Positions 38,911-50,000 of a stretch of 64,000 nt of DNA are shown here, piece after piece. Where the stretch lies: positions 2,263,501 through 2,327,500 of the forward strand of contig JAQISU010000193.1 of NCBI GenBank assembly GCA_029339505.1, in the 5' to 3' direction. A program made the translations under genes and the position numbers. This DNA is from Unio delphinus (Eukaryota; Mollusca; Bivalvia; Unionida; Unionidae). The notes under the pieces were generated by a model. The model saw only the letters and a list, made by a program, of their open reading frames with translations. It searched no databases and was not told the DNA's origin. Position 1 is the first letter of the stretch. Each line of letters begins with the position of its first letter.

Positions 38911-40860
38911 TCATCGGGAGTAAATGCAGGATTGGCTAAATATGTGTTTGAACAAATTTTGGGAAATGCCTGCAGGGTCACTGGTCATGATCACTATGGA
39001 TGGTGTCCAAAAAGAAATCTAGTATACTAATTTTTATGGTCACAAGAGTTTTGAAATGTGAGAAAATACAAAAATTAATTTTTGTCATAGCAATCACAGC
39101 TAAACAGGAGCAAACTAAATTAAAGTGACACACGTTTCCCAACAATGTTTAATATTACTTTTTAGTAAATTATTCTCTTGTAATGAAGACTGGTTATTGG
39201 GGACTATGTTGGTAAATCTTTGATACATACATTGCAGGCAATCTACAAAAGCGTCTAAACTGATTTTTCATATAGCTTTTCCTAGTCTGAATATACATCC
39301 ACATTTGTTGTACCCCCATACCAATTCTCTTTTAAAAACACAACCATAAATGAAATAAAACATTATTAGAACTTGATCACCTAATTTATTGATTTATAAT
39401 ATCAAATCAGTGTATGACCAGGTGGACCCTAACACAGTTATGGACTGCGTGGTTCATCTCAAACAGACGTTTTCAGTGTAAAATACTACATTGCTTGCTG
39501 GTCACTTCCAGTTCATGGACAAGTCTATTTTCAGCAAAGGGGTGGATGGATAACTACATGTATATGTGCACAGAATGTAGATACTATGTCCTCTGTTTCT
39601 GATATTTACAATGTGAAATCATGGAAAAGAATGACAACTACAGATTTGCTTTCACATGTATTTCACAGGTGGTTTAAGTTATATGTACATTTGTGCAATA
39701 TGATATAGCTCTCAACCTTATAGTAACTTATGGAATTATCTGGCAGTTATCAAACAGGATGAACTATGTCACTCTTCTGTCAGAGGAAAGTAGACTCACC
39801 CATAGTATACATAACATTACACAGTGTTAGTAAGGAAAGTACATTAAGCACCAAACCCACAGACGATGACAGTGCTAGGGCCTTCCTGGTCAGAGTCAGG
39901 TTAGAAATTATAAATCAGTGAATGAAATGCTTAAATAAGGTGCATTTTTATAACATCAATGGTTTTCATTATTGACATTTGGGCGGGGGGATATAATCAA
40001 AGTATTATTTATACAAAACTGTAAAACCTAAATGTTATACCTAGTCTTTAACCAATGAACCAATAGGAAGATGGATGCATATAAGGTCTAGAGAAAAGCA
40101 AAATATTAAAACAAATGACTAAATATGCGAAATATTTATTTCTTAACATCATTTAAATGAAATGTACATGTATAACAATTTTTAAAATATTATATGCTCA
40201 TGAAAAACACCAGAAAAATCTGAAACATCCCATGGGTGTTTTCTTTCAGTGCAAAATGAAAATGTCTTGTCTGCTTTTTTTGAAAGAACAATGTCTGTAG
40301 AATGTTTCTTTGTTTATAAAACAATTTTATTTTTCCATAAAAGATCTCTCTTTCATCCGTCTTGTTATGGCTATTCGCACTTTTTTTCAAGAAGGAAGTT
40401 CAAAGTCACCTGATATAATATTAATGACTGATGTCCTCAGGTGTTAGAATAATGTCACTGACACCTTAATTTATTTTGCATTGTATATTCCAAGTATAAC
40501 CTCAGTACAGTAGTCGCATCTTCCTAGACTTGACCGATTTGAATGATTGTTTCATCTATCAGATATAGAACATATTTCCTAACATTACATAATCTTCTGT
40601 CTGCAAAGCCAGCTCGATGTCCGCCTGATGCTTGTTGGGTTGTGGATATCTGAAACATTTGGTCAGTATTTGTTAATTAAATTTATTTTTTCAAAAACTA
40701 AATTAAACAAGTCTTTTGATTGATTGTTTCCTGTCACAATAGAAGAAATTAATATTAAAAATAATGTTTAAATTACATTGCAATTTAGTTGGAAAATTGA
40801 CAATTAAGATTCTTTTTATTAACTTGGACTACCATGTTGTAATCATGTATAAGTCTTCGG
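38911..40860. other. AT-rich intergenic DNA, nothing recognised
   Basis: No recognisable genes. Short frames such as 39414-39602 and 40190-40390 have no known motifs. Confidence 0.55.
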
Positions 40861-41158
40861 TAGACCGCCTTGGTGGATTAGTGGTTAGAGCGTCTGCCTC
40901 AGATGCGGGAGGTCATGGGTTTGATCCCTGGTCAAGTCATACCAAAGAATTACACAAATGTTACTAGCAACTGCCTCGCTTGGTGCTTATCATTAAGAGG
41001 TTAGTGTTAGGACTTGTCGACCTGGTGTCAGAATAATGTGACTGGGTGGGACATCATGGTACATGTTTGCGACATGATGCCCCAGTGCTAGGCATAACTT
41101 GAATCTGCCACACTGCAGACATAATAGCGATATGACTGAAAAATTGTTAAGTCTACAT
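40861..41158 (+). mobile_element. tRNA-derived SINE, forward strand
   Basis: Same family as 20630-20920: A box TGGATTAGTGGTTAGAGCG, B box GGTTTGATCCCTGG, body motif GTTAGTGTTAGGACTTGTCG and the 3' end GCGATATGACTGAAAAA. It seems nearly full length. Confidence 0.9.
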
Positions 41159-41195
41159 TCAAAATCCAAATATCACACACCAAACACACACGTCT

Positions 41196-41285
41196 TTGGT
41201 ATGACTCAAATGGGATTCAAACCTGTGATAACCCACATACAGGGAGGGGGGAGTGCTTGAGTCAATCAGCTGCTTTGCAATACAA
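41196..41285 (-). mobile_element. tRNA-like SINE head fragment, reverse strand
   Basis: Reverse-complemented it carries B box GGTTTGAATCCCATTTGA followed by GTCATACCAAAGA, matching the junction of head and body in the neighbouring SINE. The rest is truncated. It lies opposite to the SINE at 40861-41158. Confidence 0.55.
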
Positions 41286-41399
41286 AAGGGAGAACTATAC
41301 GAAATAAAAGTAGGACATACTGTTGCTGTTGAAGATATACATTTCGTATGGCCATGAGATCTTTTCTTCTCTCCAGGTTTGTGCACTTGGTACATTTTT

Positions 41400-41880
41400 G
41401 TTACTCTGAAAGTAGCAGTCTTAATTACACTCTTAAACAGTCTGTGTATATGTTACATTTTTGACTCTGATGAAAGTAACAGTCTTAATTACACTCTTAA
41501 ACAGTCTGTGTATATGTTACATTTTTGACTCTGATGAAAGTAACAGTCTTAATTACACTCTTAAACAGTCTGTGTATATGTTACATTTTTGACTCTGATG
41601 AAAGTAACAGTCTTAATTACACTCTTAAACAGTCTGTGTATATGTTACATTTTTGAATCTGATGAAAGTAACAGTCTTAATTACACTCTTAAACAGTCTG
41701 TGTATATGTTACATTTTTGAATCTGATGAAAGTAACAGTCTTACTTACACTCTTAAACAGTCTGTGTATATGTTACATTTTTGACTCTGATGAAAGTAAC
41801 AGTCTTACTTACACTCTTAAACAGTCTGTATATATGTTACATTTTTGACTCTGATGAAAGTAACAGTCTTAAGTACACTC
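41400..41880. repeat. 64-bp minisatellite, about 7.5 copies
   Basis: Unit CAGTCTTAATTACACTCTTA, then AACAGTCTGTGTATATGTTA, then CATTTTTGACTCTGATGAAA. Copies start at 41416, 41480, 41544, 41608, 41672, 41736, 41800 and 41864. Near identity points to recent expansion. Confidence 0.96.
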
Positions 41881-42690
41881 TGTTTCATAACAAGAAACAG
41901 TTTTGCAGACTGGTTTCATTCCTAATGGATGATTGCTTACACGTTAATGTATTTTAACTTCCATTTTTAAATGGCTTAATGAAAAAGGAGATACGTTTGG
42001 AATGGTTCACATGATGTATTTAATATTTCTCTCTTTGCTTTCTTAAAAGCTAAAGATATATGCAAAAATAGAATATAATGGCTTATGATCAGTTTGAATC
42101 TATCCTATAAATGAGGGATGTAGATACATCTGGTTGTCTGCTGACATGCTGCTAGGGTCATCTCAGGTCAGTTACGTCATCAGTTATACTTTGTATAGTT
42201 ACATCCCAGTGGGATGAAATGACGACTTAAAATGTTTAGAGGAGTGCCAGGTCAAATGGACGAGAATATAAATCCCGTCATCAGATAAGCCACCAAAGTT
42301 TGATACTATAATTTAGTATTCACGAACATTATCTACTTCAACTTCATGAGCAATAAGTAACTTACTCTTATTTCTTTAACATGGTGTAAAGATTTTATGT
42401 AAATAAATATATATAATACACTTTTGTTTATAAATTCCTTGAACTTAAAGCAGTAAAGTTGTATTTTTCAGTGAGTGCTTGAATCCCTATTATATACAGT
42501 ACAATACAATAATGAATCTATATGATTGAGATATAAAAAATTTGGGATATCTTTCATTTTATTTTCGTCCACAGTAGTATGAACCCGTTGATACCCCACA
42601 TATAAGTCCAAGTATTATCTGCTATTCCACTTTTGATGTATAACTTTTTAAATATTGAAATTGGGGGTGGCAATGGTCCGATAAAACAAG
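41881..42690. other. Intergenic DNA, nothing recognised
   Basis: AT-rich; no motif or gene recognised. Confidence 0.55.

Positions 42691-42772
<82 letters not shown>
42691..42772. repeat. (AT)n microsatellite
   Basis: About 80 bp of TA dinucleotides joined directly to a LINE fragment. Confidence 0.97.
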
Positions 42773-42775
<3 letters not shown>

Positions 42776-42954
42776 GTCTCACTTTCATATAGGAAGGTGC
42801 TGCTTAAACAGGCCCGGTAGACTTGGATCTTGTTGTGCCCTGCCGGCGCGTGATTTTCCCACACACGCATCGTACGTCGAACATGATGGTGTTTACTTTT
42901 CCAAACCATGTACAATGATGTAATATTAATATCACTTGTTAATCCTGTCTGCAC
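42776..42954 (-). mobile_element. Reverse-transcriptase C-terminal fragment of a LINE
   Basis: The reverse-strand frame contains [21 protein letters not shown], close to the 'K..VY.ACVLSTLLYGSE.W' sequence found just after the RT domain in many non-LTR retrotransposons. Only about 60 codons remain and they run into the (AT)n tract. Confidence 0.65.
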
Positions 42955-44582
42955 ACTCCAAAGTAGACATTATCGTAAAGATTTAATGATATGCCACTGC
43001 TGGTTACAAGACATCACATATTACTAAACTTTCTTTTTCAGTGCTGCAGATATGCATTGCTTTATAGTGCAACAATTTTTTTAAACTAAACTGAAAGAGA
43101 CAAAATGGAAACATTGTCAATTGTGCATAACAAGATGACTGACAATGGCATAAGATACGAAGCCATCATTATGCATTCATTTTTCATGCATGAAAAGATA
43201 CATACAAAACAGGGTTCCAACGTACTATGTTTAGTCAATGTGAAATTTAGTTGCAGTCGATTTGCCCTTAAAGTTTTATTCTTCGTCTACTTGCTGAGAG
43301 AATCACTAACAAAGTTTTGAGGAATTTTGACAAATGTAATTATGAAGAAATGACAGACAAACTCTATATTTTTATTATAGATAAAAAATGACCTCCCAAT
43401 AAAACTGATTTTGTATGGCTTTCGTTGAAATTTGATTACTGGTACTATTTAAATTTATTGTTCAGAATGAAATGCAGATTATTTTCAGGGACAATGACCA
43501 TGACTATCTAGTTGCAGTGCTAATTCACCATAGGTTTGGTTATTTTTTTTGTCTGAAGGGAAAACACCTATGATGTCTGCTGAATTCTGTACCATGGAAT
43601 GTATAAAATAAAATTCAAATCTAAAATTTATTGTAATAACAGTATATTTGACCTTCACGTTACTCAACCATCAACAAACACGAGTGGACTGGAAGCAACA
43701 AATGTATTTGAGTTTTTTTCTTAATTAATCTAGAAGAACGTAGTAGTTAAAAGAACTACAAGGGCATACAGTCACCTTGACCTTCAAGATAATGACCTAG
43801 AGACAGAGTTCATTATTTGACAGAGAGGAATGCAAACGTTGTTGCAATCTAACAACTAGATTTTAAGGAGATGTGTGTAAACGAAATTGAAATGCAAAAT
43901 ACATTTGCAGTAACAGTGATCTTTGCCTTCAAGATACAAATTGTTACACCAAGATTGTTTATTCAATTGGCTGATAAAACACAGATACTATGTTTGATTA
44001 AATTTTGACACTTCAAATTTTAAAGTTTTCATTCAGAAACAAAAGATGGACACTGCTCTGACAGACTGTACACTAAACTATAATACAATGAAACTTTTAC
44101 TGGATATACTGTTGTCACTTCATATTATATGCCTAACTCTTTTTGTTCTAAGTCATCCATACAACTGCATTGTTATCTCCCTTTATTCTGCCAATATGCC
44201 ACCCAAATACATCCCCATGATCCCATCCATTCTGAAATGCATGTTTTTTTTTCTTCAGCCAATGCTAGCTGATTGTGCATATTGGTTATATCTGACTTTT
44301 AATGACCATCATTAAAAGAATGCTGATGTGAAAGGTCATTTCCTGCTTATGAACTTATGAACACCGTTACCATGTCTACCTCGTGAGGACAGGAACAAGT
44401 GCATCACAGAGTCCACAGTGTTAATCACTTTGTTTTAAAACAAAATGTTCTACATTTTGCTCTCAGACCAAGTGGCAATGCAGTGTCTGACAACTATAGA
44501 TGTATTTTTCACAAACATACTAATTTGAATACTTCAAAAGGTATGCTGACCACACCACTAATTGCATCATTGCGAGGGATTC
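42955..44582. other. AT-rich intergenic DNA, nothing recognised
   Basis: No recognisable gene or repeat. Open frames here (43105-43320, 44046-44315) look like chance frames in AT-rich DNA. Confidence 0.55.
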
Positions 44583-44637
44583 ACTGCAGCTCATTTGGTA
44601 GAACATCTGACGTATAATCCAGGGTCTTAGGTTCGAT
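44583..44637 (+). mobile_element. tRNA-like SINE head cut at the left end of element C
   Basis: GCAGCTCATTTGGTAGAACA is a good A-box region and GGTCTTAGGTTCGAT begins a B box. The expected CCC after GGTTCGAT is replaced by AGGAGTAGTAATAGGGGG, the probable start of element C. This suggests that the element inserted in or next to a tRNA-like SINE. Confidence 0.5.
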
Positions 44638-44653
44638 AGGAGTAGTAATAGGG

Positions 44654-44905
44654 GGCACTATAGGGTCTATGGAAAACCCAGTCAAAAACAGCTTGGGGCA
44701 CTATAGGGTCAAGATTTATAGGGTCAAGGGAAAATCCAGTCAAAAACAGCTTGGGGCACTATAGGGTCAAAACAGCTTGGGGCACTATAGGGTCAAGGGA
44801 AATGGAACAGGGTGGGCCTATAGAGCGTCAAGGGAAATGGAACAGGGTGGGCCTATATAGCGTCAAGGGAAATGGAACAGGGTGGGCCTATATAGGGACA
44901 AGGGA
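44654..44905. repeat. Left terminal tandem repeats of element C
   Basis: Two kinds of short direct repeat. One is AGCTTGGGGCACTATAGGGTC, seen several times at 44650-44800. The other is CGTCAAGGGAAATGGAACAG plus GGTGGGCCTATATAG, three copies with period about 38 at 44805-44905. Terminal tandem repeats are known from ends of Polintons and adintoviruses. Confidence 0.85.
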
Positions 44906-44930
44906 AAAAAAGGGCGGCAAAGAAAGCTAC

Positions 44931-44968
44931 TATCTTTTCGAGACCTATGAGTGGCCCTGAAAAGGACC
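44931..44968 (-). terminator. Histone-type mRNA 3' stem-loop with downstream element
   Basis: On the reverse strand GGTCCT-TTTC-AGGGCC (44968-44953) forms a 6-bp stem (one U-G pair) and a 4-base loop, matching the metazoan histone consensus GGYYYU-loop-ARRRCC. About a dozen bases later comes TCTCGAAAAGATA (44943-44931), like the purine-rich U7 snRNA target. It lies 27 bases after the stop codon of the 44996-45229 gene. Confidence 0.75.
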
Positions 44969-44995
44969 GTTATGTGTAATGTTAACGTTGTCTTG

Positions 44996-45229
44996 TTAAC
45001 ACAGAGGACATCTCACAGATCTTCTTCTCTTCCTTAAACTTCTCCTTACTGTGGGTCCATAGAAGAGAACTCTCTTCAAGCAACCTTGTCTTTCCACATA
45101 GACTCTTCTCTTCCAATAGGCTGTCTCCGTCCTATGAATGACACTCCATGATGATCTGACATACATGGGTATGTCAGTCCTAAACAGCATGCTAGACACA
45201 AGGGTTGACGATTCAACGTTAGTCCACAT
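44996..45229 (-). CDS. Small arginine-rich protein, element C left end
   Basis: A 77-residue protein from ATG 45229, about 42 bases after a TATA box (CTATAAATAA, 45280-45271). The N-terminal half is mixed; the C-terminal 20 residues are very basic (RRSLRKRRRS) and end CPLC, so nucleic-acid or chromatin binding is possible. No known family is recognised. It is the outermost gene at the left end, shares a bidirectional promoter with the forward gene at 45448, and is followed by a histone-type 3' stem-loop, a strong sign that it is a real transcribed gene. Confidence 0.65.
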   Translation of the reverse strand: MWTNVESSTLVSSMLFRTDIPMYVRSSWSVIHRTETAYWKRRVYVERQGCLKRVLFYGPTVRRSLRKRRRSVRCPLC

Positions 45230-45270
45230 CTTGTGATGAGAACAGGTGAAGCGAATGCCGTGAACTGCGG

Positions 45271-45400
45271 TTATTTATAGGGGAAGAGCGGATTGAAACG
45301 GATTGAGTGTATCGACCAATCCAAACACGCGTTACAAAAGTCAGGCACAGCCATCCAATCGGAAGAGAGCGGTCTGTGACGTCACCTTTTCTATATAGAG
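45271..45400. promoter_or_regulatory. Bidirectional promoter with paired TATA, CCAAT and CRE motifs
   Basis: A reverse TATA (CTATAAATAA, 45280-45271) and a forward TATA (CTATATAGAG, 45391-45400) face outward. Between them lie two CCAAT boxes (45316-45320 and 45355-45359) and a perfect TGACGTCA (45377-45384), the CREB/ATF site. Both start codons sit 42-48 bases after their TATA. CCAAT plus TATA is also the usual arrangement of histone gene promoters. Confidence 0.75.
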
Positions 45401-45447
45401 GTACTAGCGTCTGTGCGCAATCAATCGATGAGACAGAGTTGTCAATC

Positions 45448-46101
45448 ATGGCGGACAGTAAGAAGACGATGAATTGGAGTGAGTCAGGAGTAGAGACAGC
45501 AAGTCATGGGCCAACAGTGACTACTAAAGTCATGACAAATCTACATCCAGAAGAAGTGGATTTTAACTGGGATATTGTGGATTTTTTAACATCGCAAGAA
45601 TTTATTCCGGAACCTTCGTTGCCTTCTGTATCTTCTTATGGACACGTCGATGATTTTAAGCAGAGACAAAAAGAAGAATTGGAGCGATTTTTACAACAAC
45701 AGAAAGTAGAAGAACAAGCTTTTCTTATGCAACAGCAGGAAGAAGAAGCAAGAAGGAAACACCAGGAAGAAACAGTAGCAGCAGCAGCAGCAGCAACAGC
45801 AACAGAGAAGAATGAAGACCAAGGACAGAAAGAAAATAGTGAAAATCAAACGGTCACGACGGTACTTTTAGATATTTTAGCTGAGTTAAGGAGTCTGAAA
45901 CAAATGTATCAGACTTCTTTATCACGACCGAAGAGAAAAAGACCTTCTCGAGCGAAACAACCCGATCTCTCTGTGACTACGTCTACCTTACCACCGTTAG
46001 TGATTTCTACCAAATCATTGACAGGAACCACCAGTCCCGAAGTAGGCCTTGGCCGTGGCAAAGGCTTAAGACAGCTCAAGAGGATTTCGTCCCGTTTCTG
46101 A
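45448..46101 (+). CDS. Q/E-rich coiled-coil protein with nuclear signal, element C
   Basis: A 217-residue protein. The ATG at 45448 (MADSKKTMNW) is chosen because it is the first after the TATA box at 45391. There is an acidic hydrophobic stretch (VDFNWDIVDFL), a long Gln/Glu coiled coil at residues about 70-120 with a poly-Ala run, a leucine-rich helix (LLDILAELRSLKQMYQ), then a basic SRPKRKRPSR that looks like a nuclear localisation signal. An acidic-plus-coiled-coil nuclear protein could be a transcription regulator, but this is inference. It ends 33 bases before a histone-type stem-loop. Confidence 0.7.
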   Translation: MADSKKTMNWSESGVETASHGPTVTTKVMTNLHPEEVDFNWDIVDFLTSQEFIPEPSLPSVSSYGHVDDFKQRQKEELERFLQQQKVEEQAFLMQQQEEEARRKHQEETVAAAAAATATEKNEDQGQKENSENQTVTTVLLDILAELRSLKQMYQTSLSRPKRKRPSRAKQPDLSVTTSTLPPLVISTKSLTGTTSPEVGLGRGKGLRQLKRISSRF

Positions 46102-46134
46102 GTTTGTTTTGTTTTAAACAATCAAAACACCAAC

Positions 46135-46173
46135 GGTCCTTTTCAGGGCCACTCCAATTATTTCGAAAAGAAA
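46135..46173 (+). terminator. Histone-type mRNA 3' stem-loop with downstream element
   Basis: GGTCCT-TTTC-AGGGCC (46135-46150) and, 12 bases later, TCGAAAAGAAA (46163-46173). Identical stem and loop to the reverse-strand site at 44953. The following ATACTATGTCAATTGCC recurs after the site at 63710. Confidence 0.78.
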
Positions 46174-46414
46174 TACTATGTCAATTGCCTATTTCAATGA
46201 AAACTCAAAAGTCCTTTTATATATTTTTTAAAATCCATGATGTACGTGTGAGTGAAGGAATGTGTGAGTGTAGGTTCTTATTCTATCAAATCAAAACCAA
46301 GAGACACTTACGTTTTTTCTCTCTGGTGTATTCTAGTACAAACGTTACAATTTAATATCACAACATAACATAACACAATACCATGTTTAAAAAGTTCATA
46401 AGTTTTCTTCTGTT

Positions 46415-46885
46415 TCACTCTTTCTGTTTTTTCATTTTCTTTACTGTCACAGCTTTTTCTTTTTCTTCGTCACTTTCGTTTCGTCTTCTTTTCTTGTTTT
46501 TGTGAACGTGACGGGGTTCTTCCTTGGAGGAGGGTACCTCTTTCTCCTCCTGTTCAGAATTTCTTTCCTCCTCCTCCTCCTCTTCCTCCTCCTCCTCCTC
46601 CTCCTCCTGCTCCTGTTGTTTCTTAGGACAGTTTGGAGACCAATGTCCTTTCTCTTTACAATAATAACAGGTATCTTGACTTTTGTCTCTATTGGTACCT
46701 TTTTTATTTTTGTCACGATCTGAACATTCTGTAGCCCAATGTCCTTTCTTCTTACAGATATAGCAAGTATCTTGACTTTTATCTCGATAGGAGGAAGAGT
46801 AGGCCGTCGGCTGGTCTGACGAAAACTTTCGTATGACCCCACGTAAAGCTCTAATGAGAAGTTCCACTTCTGTAGGTTCTTTCAT
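46415..46885 (-). CDS. CCHC zinc-knuckle protein with poly-Glu tract, element C
   Basis: A 156-residue protein from ATG 46885 (MKEPTEVELL). Two CX2CX4HX4C knuckles, CYICKKKGHWATEC and CYYCKEKGHWSPNC, each follow a SQD-T motif; such knuckles bind single-stranded nucleic acid, as in retroviral nucleocapsid and cellular CNBP. An uninterrupted run of about 20 Glu and a basic C-terminus (KKRRRNESDEEKEKA) follow. The two knuckles are a tandem duplication. It is divergent from the polymerase gene and uses TATA GCATATATAAA (46948-46938). An ATTAAA near 46351 could be its poly(A) signal; no histone stem-loop follows. Confidence 0.75.
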   Translation of the reverse strand: MKEPTEVELLIRALRGVIRKFSSDQPTAYSSSYRDKSQDTCYICKKKGHWATECSDRDKNKKGTNRDKSQDTCYYCKEKGHWSPNCPKKQQEQEEEEEEEEEEEEEERNSEQEEKEVPSSKEEPRHVHKNKKRRRNESDEEKEKAVTVKKMKKQKE

Positions 46886-46937
46886 CGTTCTGGTCAATGT
46901 GAGAGTGAAATGAATACTGAACCGTTAGACACTAACC

Positions 46938-46972
46938 CTTTATATATGCACGGATCGGACATGAATATATAG
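46938..46972. promoter_or_regulatory. Divergent TATA pair for the zinc-knuckle and polymerase genes
   Basis: A reverse TATATATAAAG-type box (46948-46938) lies about 53 bases before ATG 46885, and a forward TATATAG (46966-46972) lies about 47 bases before ATG 47019. Spacing equals that seen for other element C genes. Confidence 0.65.
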
Positions 46973-47018
46973 GGGTTATGGTCTTTAAAAGGTAGTCATT
47001 TGACTTTTTGCAGACAAG

Positions 47019-50000
47019 ATGAAAAGACCACATCATGTTGTGGAGAAAGGAAAAGATAGTAAGAGACAGAAACGTAATGTATCGCCTAGCACAGTAGCTG
47101 AAGTCTTGGCTCAAATTCATGCCAGTGATTTTGAAGATGACATGAGTGAGCCCGAATCTACGCCTAAGCAATCGACGTCCAAGCAAAGTGCACCACCCTT
47201 AGTAAACCCTGAAAATTACTATCACATTCGAGAGACGGAAAAGCGTTCCTCTCGAAAATTTAGAACAACGGCTTACACGTATGCCGTAAAGTTTAAAGAT
47301 TTCAAGGCCAATGTACCTTTGGAGAATACAGAAGGGTTCATTACCGAGGTGTGGGATTCTGTGTTAACTGCATTGAAACAGCAATGTCAAGCCAAAGAAG
47401 ACGATCGCTTGAGACTTTCTATTCATCACGATAATTTAAAGTCTCCCGTTTGGATCGAGTTTACTAGCCCATCAGAATTAACACCTTCCAAAGTCATTGA
47501 CAAAATTCAACATGTGCAACAATCCAACGACAAGTTTCACATCACCGATGGAAAAGCCACACTGTTCATGACCCACGTGTCTCTTCCTGAGGGGACCGGA
47601 CGCAAAAAAGTGTTATTGGTGGACAGCCTTCGTAACATGAAGCGAAGCCTCGTCCGAATTAACAATCCTCAAGACCAGATGTGTTTAGCCCGTGCCATCG
47701 TCGTGGGACAAATGTATGTCAACAAGAACGAGACGATAGAATGGAAAAGAGCCTGGGAAACTATTCGACAATCGGACCGAGCCAAACAAGGAAGTGAAGC
47801 AGAACTCCTGTTACAGCAAGCGGGGATATCCAAAGATACCCCTTGCGGTATTCCAGAAATGCAAAAGTTGCAAGACGTCTTGGCTCCACGTTACACTTTG
47901 AAAGTACACCCTCAAGAAGTGCGTGGTCCTCTTTTGTTTCGAGGCCACGATTTCAAAGACGGAAAATACATTCACGTCTATCATCACGATGGTCATTTTG
48001 ATACCATTACCAGTATCACTGGATTTCTGAAATTCAGTTACTACTGTGAAAAATGTGACTATGGTTATAACAATCGAGAACAACACAAGCATTGTGGATC
48101 GAAATGTGAGGGATGTTTGGCCTCTCAACCTTGTCTGGACAAAGGACAAGTACGAGTGCATTGCCCTGTGTGTCAGCGCACTTTTGTCAGTCTTACCTGT
48201 TACCAACAACATTTGAAGATGCAAGGTTCACAGCAGAAAAGTACTTGTCAGCTTCTGAGATTGTGTCCTACTTGTGGACAAGGCATACGTACCAATAGTG
48301 TTAAGTTACACGTTTGTCGAGGGAAGAAACGATGTCACATTTGTCGCCAAATTGTGGACTTGGAGCACGAATGCTTCATTCAAAAATATCAACCCCGACC
48401 AGAAGATACCCAGAAGAAAGGGAATTTTATCTTTTTTGATTTCGAATGCATGCAAGAAACTGGTATTCACATTCCTAATTTCTGCGTGGCTCACCGTGCG
48501 TGCGAGCAGTGCATCCAAGAACCTATCTTTAGTCATTGCCCTTACTGCAGCAAGATTCCTGGAGGACGTGAAAAAATCTTTCGAGGGTCAAATACGCTAG
48601 CCGATTTTGCCCAATGGATCCTAAACCCCATCGACGAAACGTGGAGTCCAGAAGACATCGAACGTTACGGCGAGTGTCATTGCCATGCCACAGTCATGGC
48701 CCACAATTTCTCGGGATACGATGGGCAATTTCTGCTTAGATACTATGCGGAACAAAGTACCGAACGGCCTCAAGTGACTTTGAACGGAGCCAAAATCATT
48801 TCTATGCAAGTAGGACAAGTACAGTTTAAAGATTCGATGTGTTACTTGGCCATGCCTTTGAGTCGCATGCCTAAAACGTTTGGAATGACAGAAATGGCCA
48901 AAGGTTATTTTCCACACTTTTTTAATACCGAAGCTAATCAACATGCCATTCTACCCCATTTGCCTGAGGTTGACGACTACGACCCCGACAACATGCGCAA
49001 CGAACAACGAGAAGCTTTCCATGCTTGGTACCAGACTCACGCCTCGGGCCCCTTTGACTTTCAAGAAGAAATGTTAAAGTATTGTCGATCTGACGTGGAC
49101 ATTTTACGACGCTGTTGTGGAAAATTTCGAGAATTGTTCATGGAATACGGAGGGATCGATCCTTTGAAAGAAGCTTGTACCATTGCCAAAGCATGTTCCT
49201 TAGTGTACCGAAAACGCTTTATGCCCGAAAATACTCTAGCGGTCATCAGTCCTCAAACGACGAATTTTGTCAAACGTCAATACTCGGTTAAAGCCCTACG
49301 CTGGCTCCATTACTTGTGCGACAAGGAAGACAAATGGATCCAACACGCTCGCAACGGAGGAGGCGAAAAGACCATCGGAACGTATTCGGTAGATGGTTGG
49401 AACTTAGAAAACCCTAAGATCGTGTACGAGTTTAACGGATGTTTATTTCACGGATGTCCTCTATGCTACCCTCAGCGTAACACCAAAAATCAGTTTTTAC
49501 AACGAACCATGGAAGATTTGTACCAGACCACGTGTCAGCGACGTTTGAAGTTAGAACAACAAGGATACCAGGTAGTGGAAATGTGGGAACACGAGTACGA
49601 TCTGCGTTTGAAAACCGATCCCGAGTTTAAACGCATCGTAGAAAGTTACAAGTGGGTGGATCCATTGAACCCCCGGGATAGTTTGTACGGAGGACGAACG
49701 AATGCTACTTGTTTGCTGTACCAAGCGGATGAAGAGAAAGGAAAAGAAATCAAATACTTGGACGTGTGTTCGCTGTATCCTTACGTGTGCAAATATTGTC
49801 ACTTTCCCGTAGGGCATCCAGAATTGATGACAGAACACATTGACTTGGACCACATTCGTCAGTACGAAGGATTGATCAAGTGTAAAGTCTTACCTCCCAC
49901 AGACTTGTACCATCCCGTTTTACCTCACCATTGCCAAGGAAAACTGATGTTTCCTTTGTGTCGCACATGTGCCGAAACGTGCAACCAAGACCAACCTTGT

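Noticed and set aside
40861..40940. Functional tRNA gene
   Set aside because: Good A and B boxes, but the acceptor stem does not close and a conserved SINE body follows, shared with 20630-20920.
45307..45447. N-terminal extension of the coiled-coil protein from a GTG codon
   Set aside because: It covers the TATA box and CRE of its own promoter; ATG 45448 is the first after the TATA.
46502..46723. Forward Leu-rich membrane-like frame
   Set aside because: It is the antisense of the poly-Glu tract of the zinc-knuckle gene, which has a promoter and domain motifs.
47811..50000. Numerous overlapping frames on both strands inside the polymerase gene
   Set aside because: They are shadows of a 1356-codon frame containing all polymerase and exonuclease motifs.
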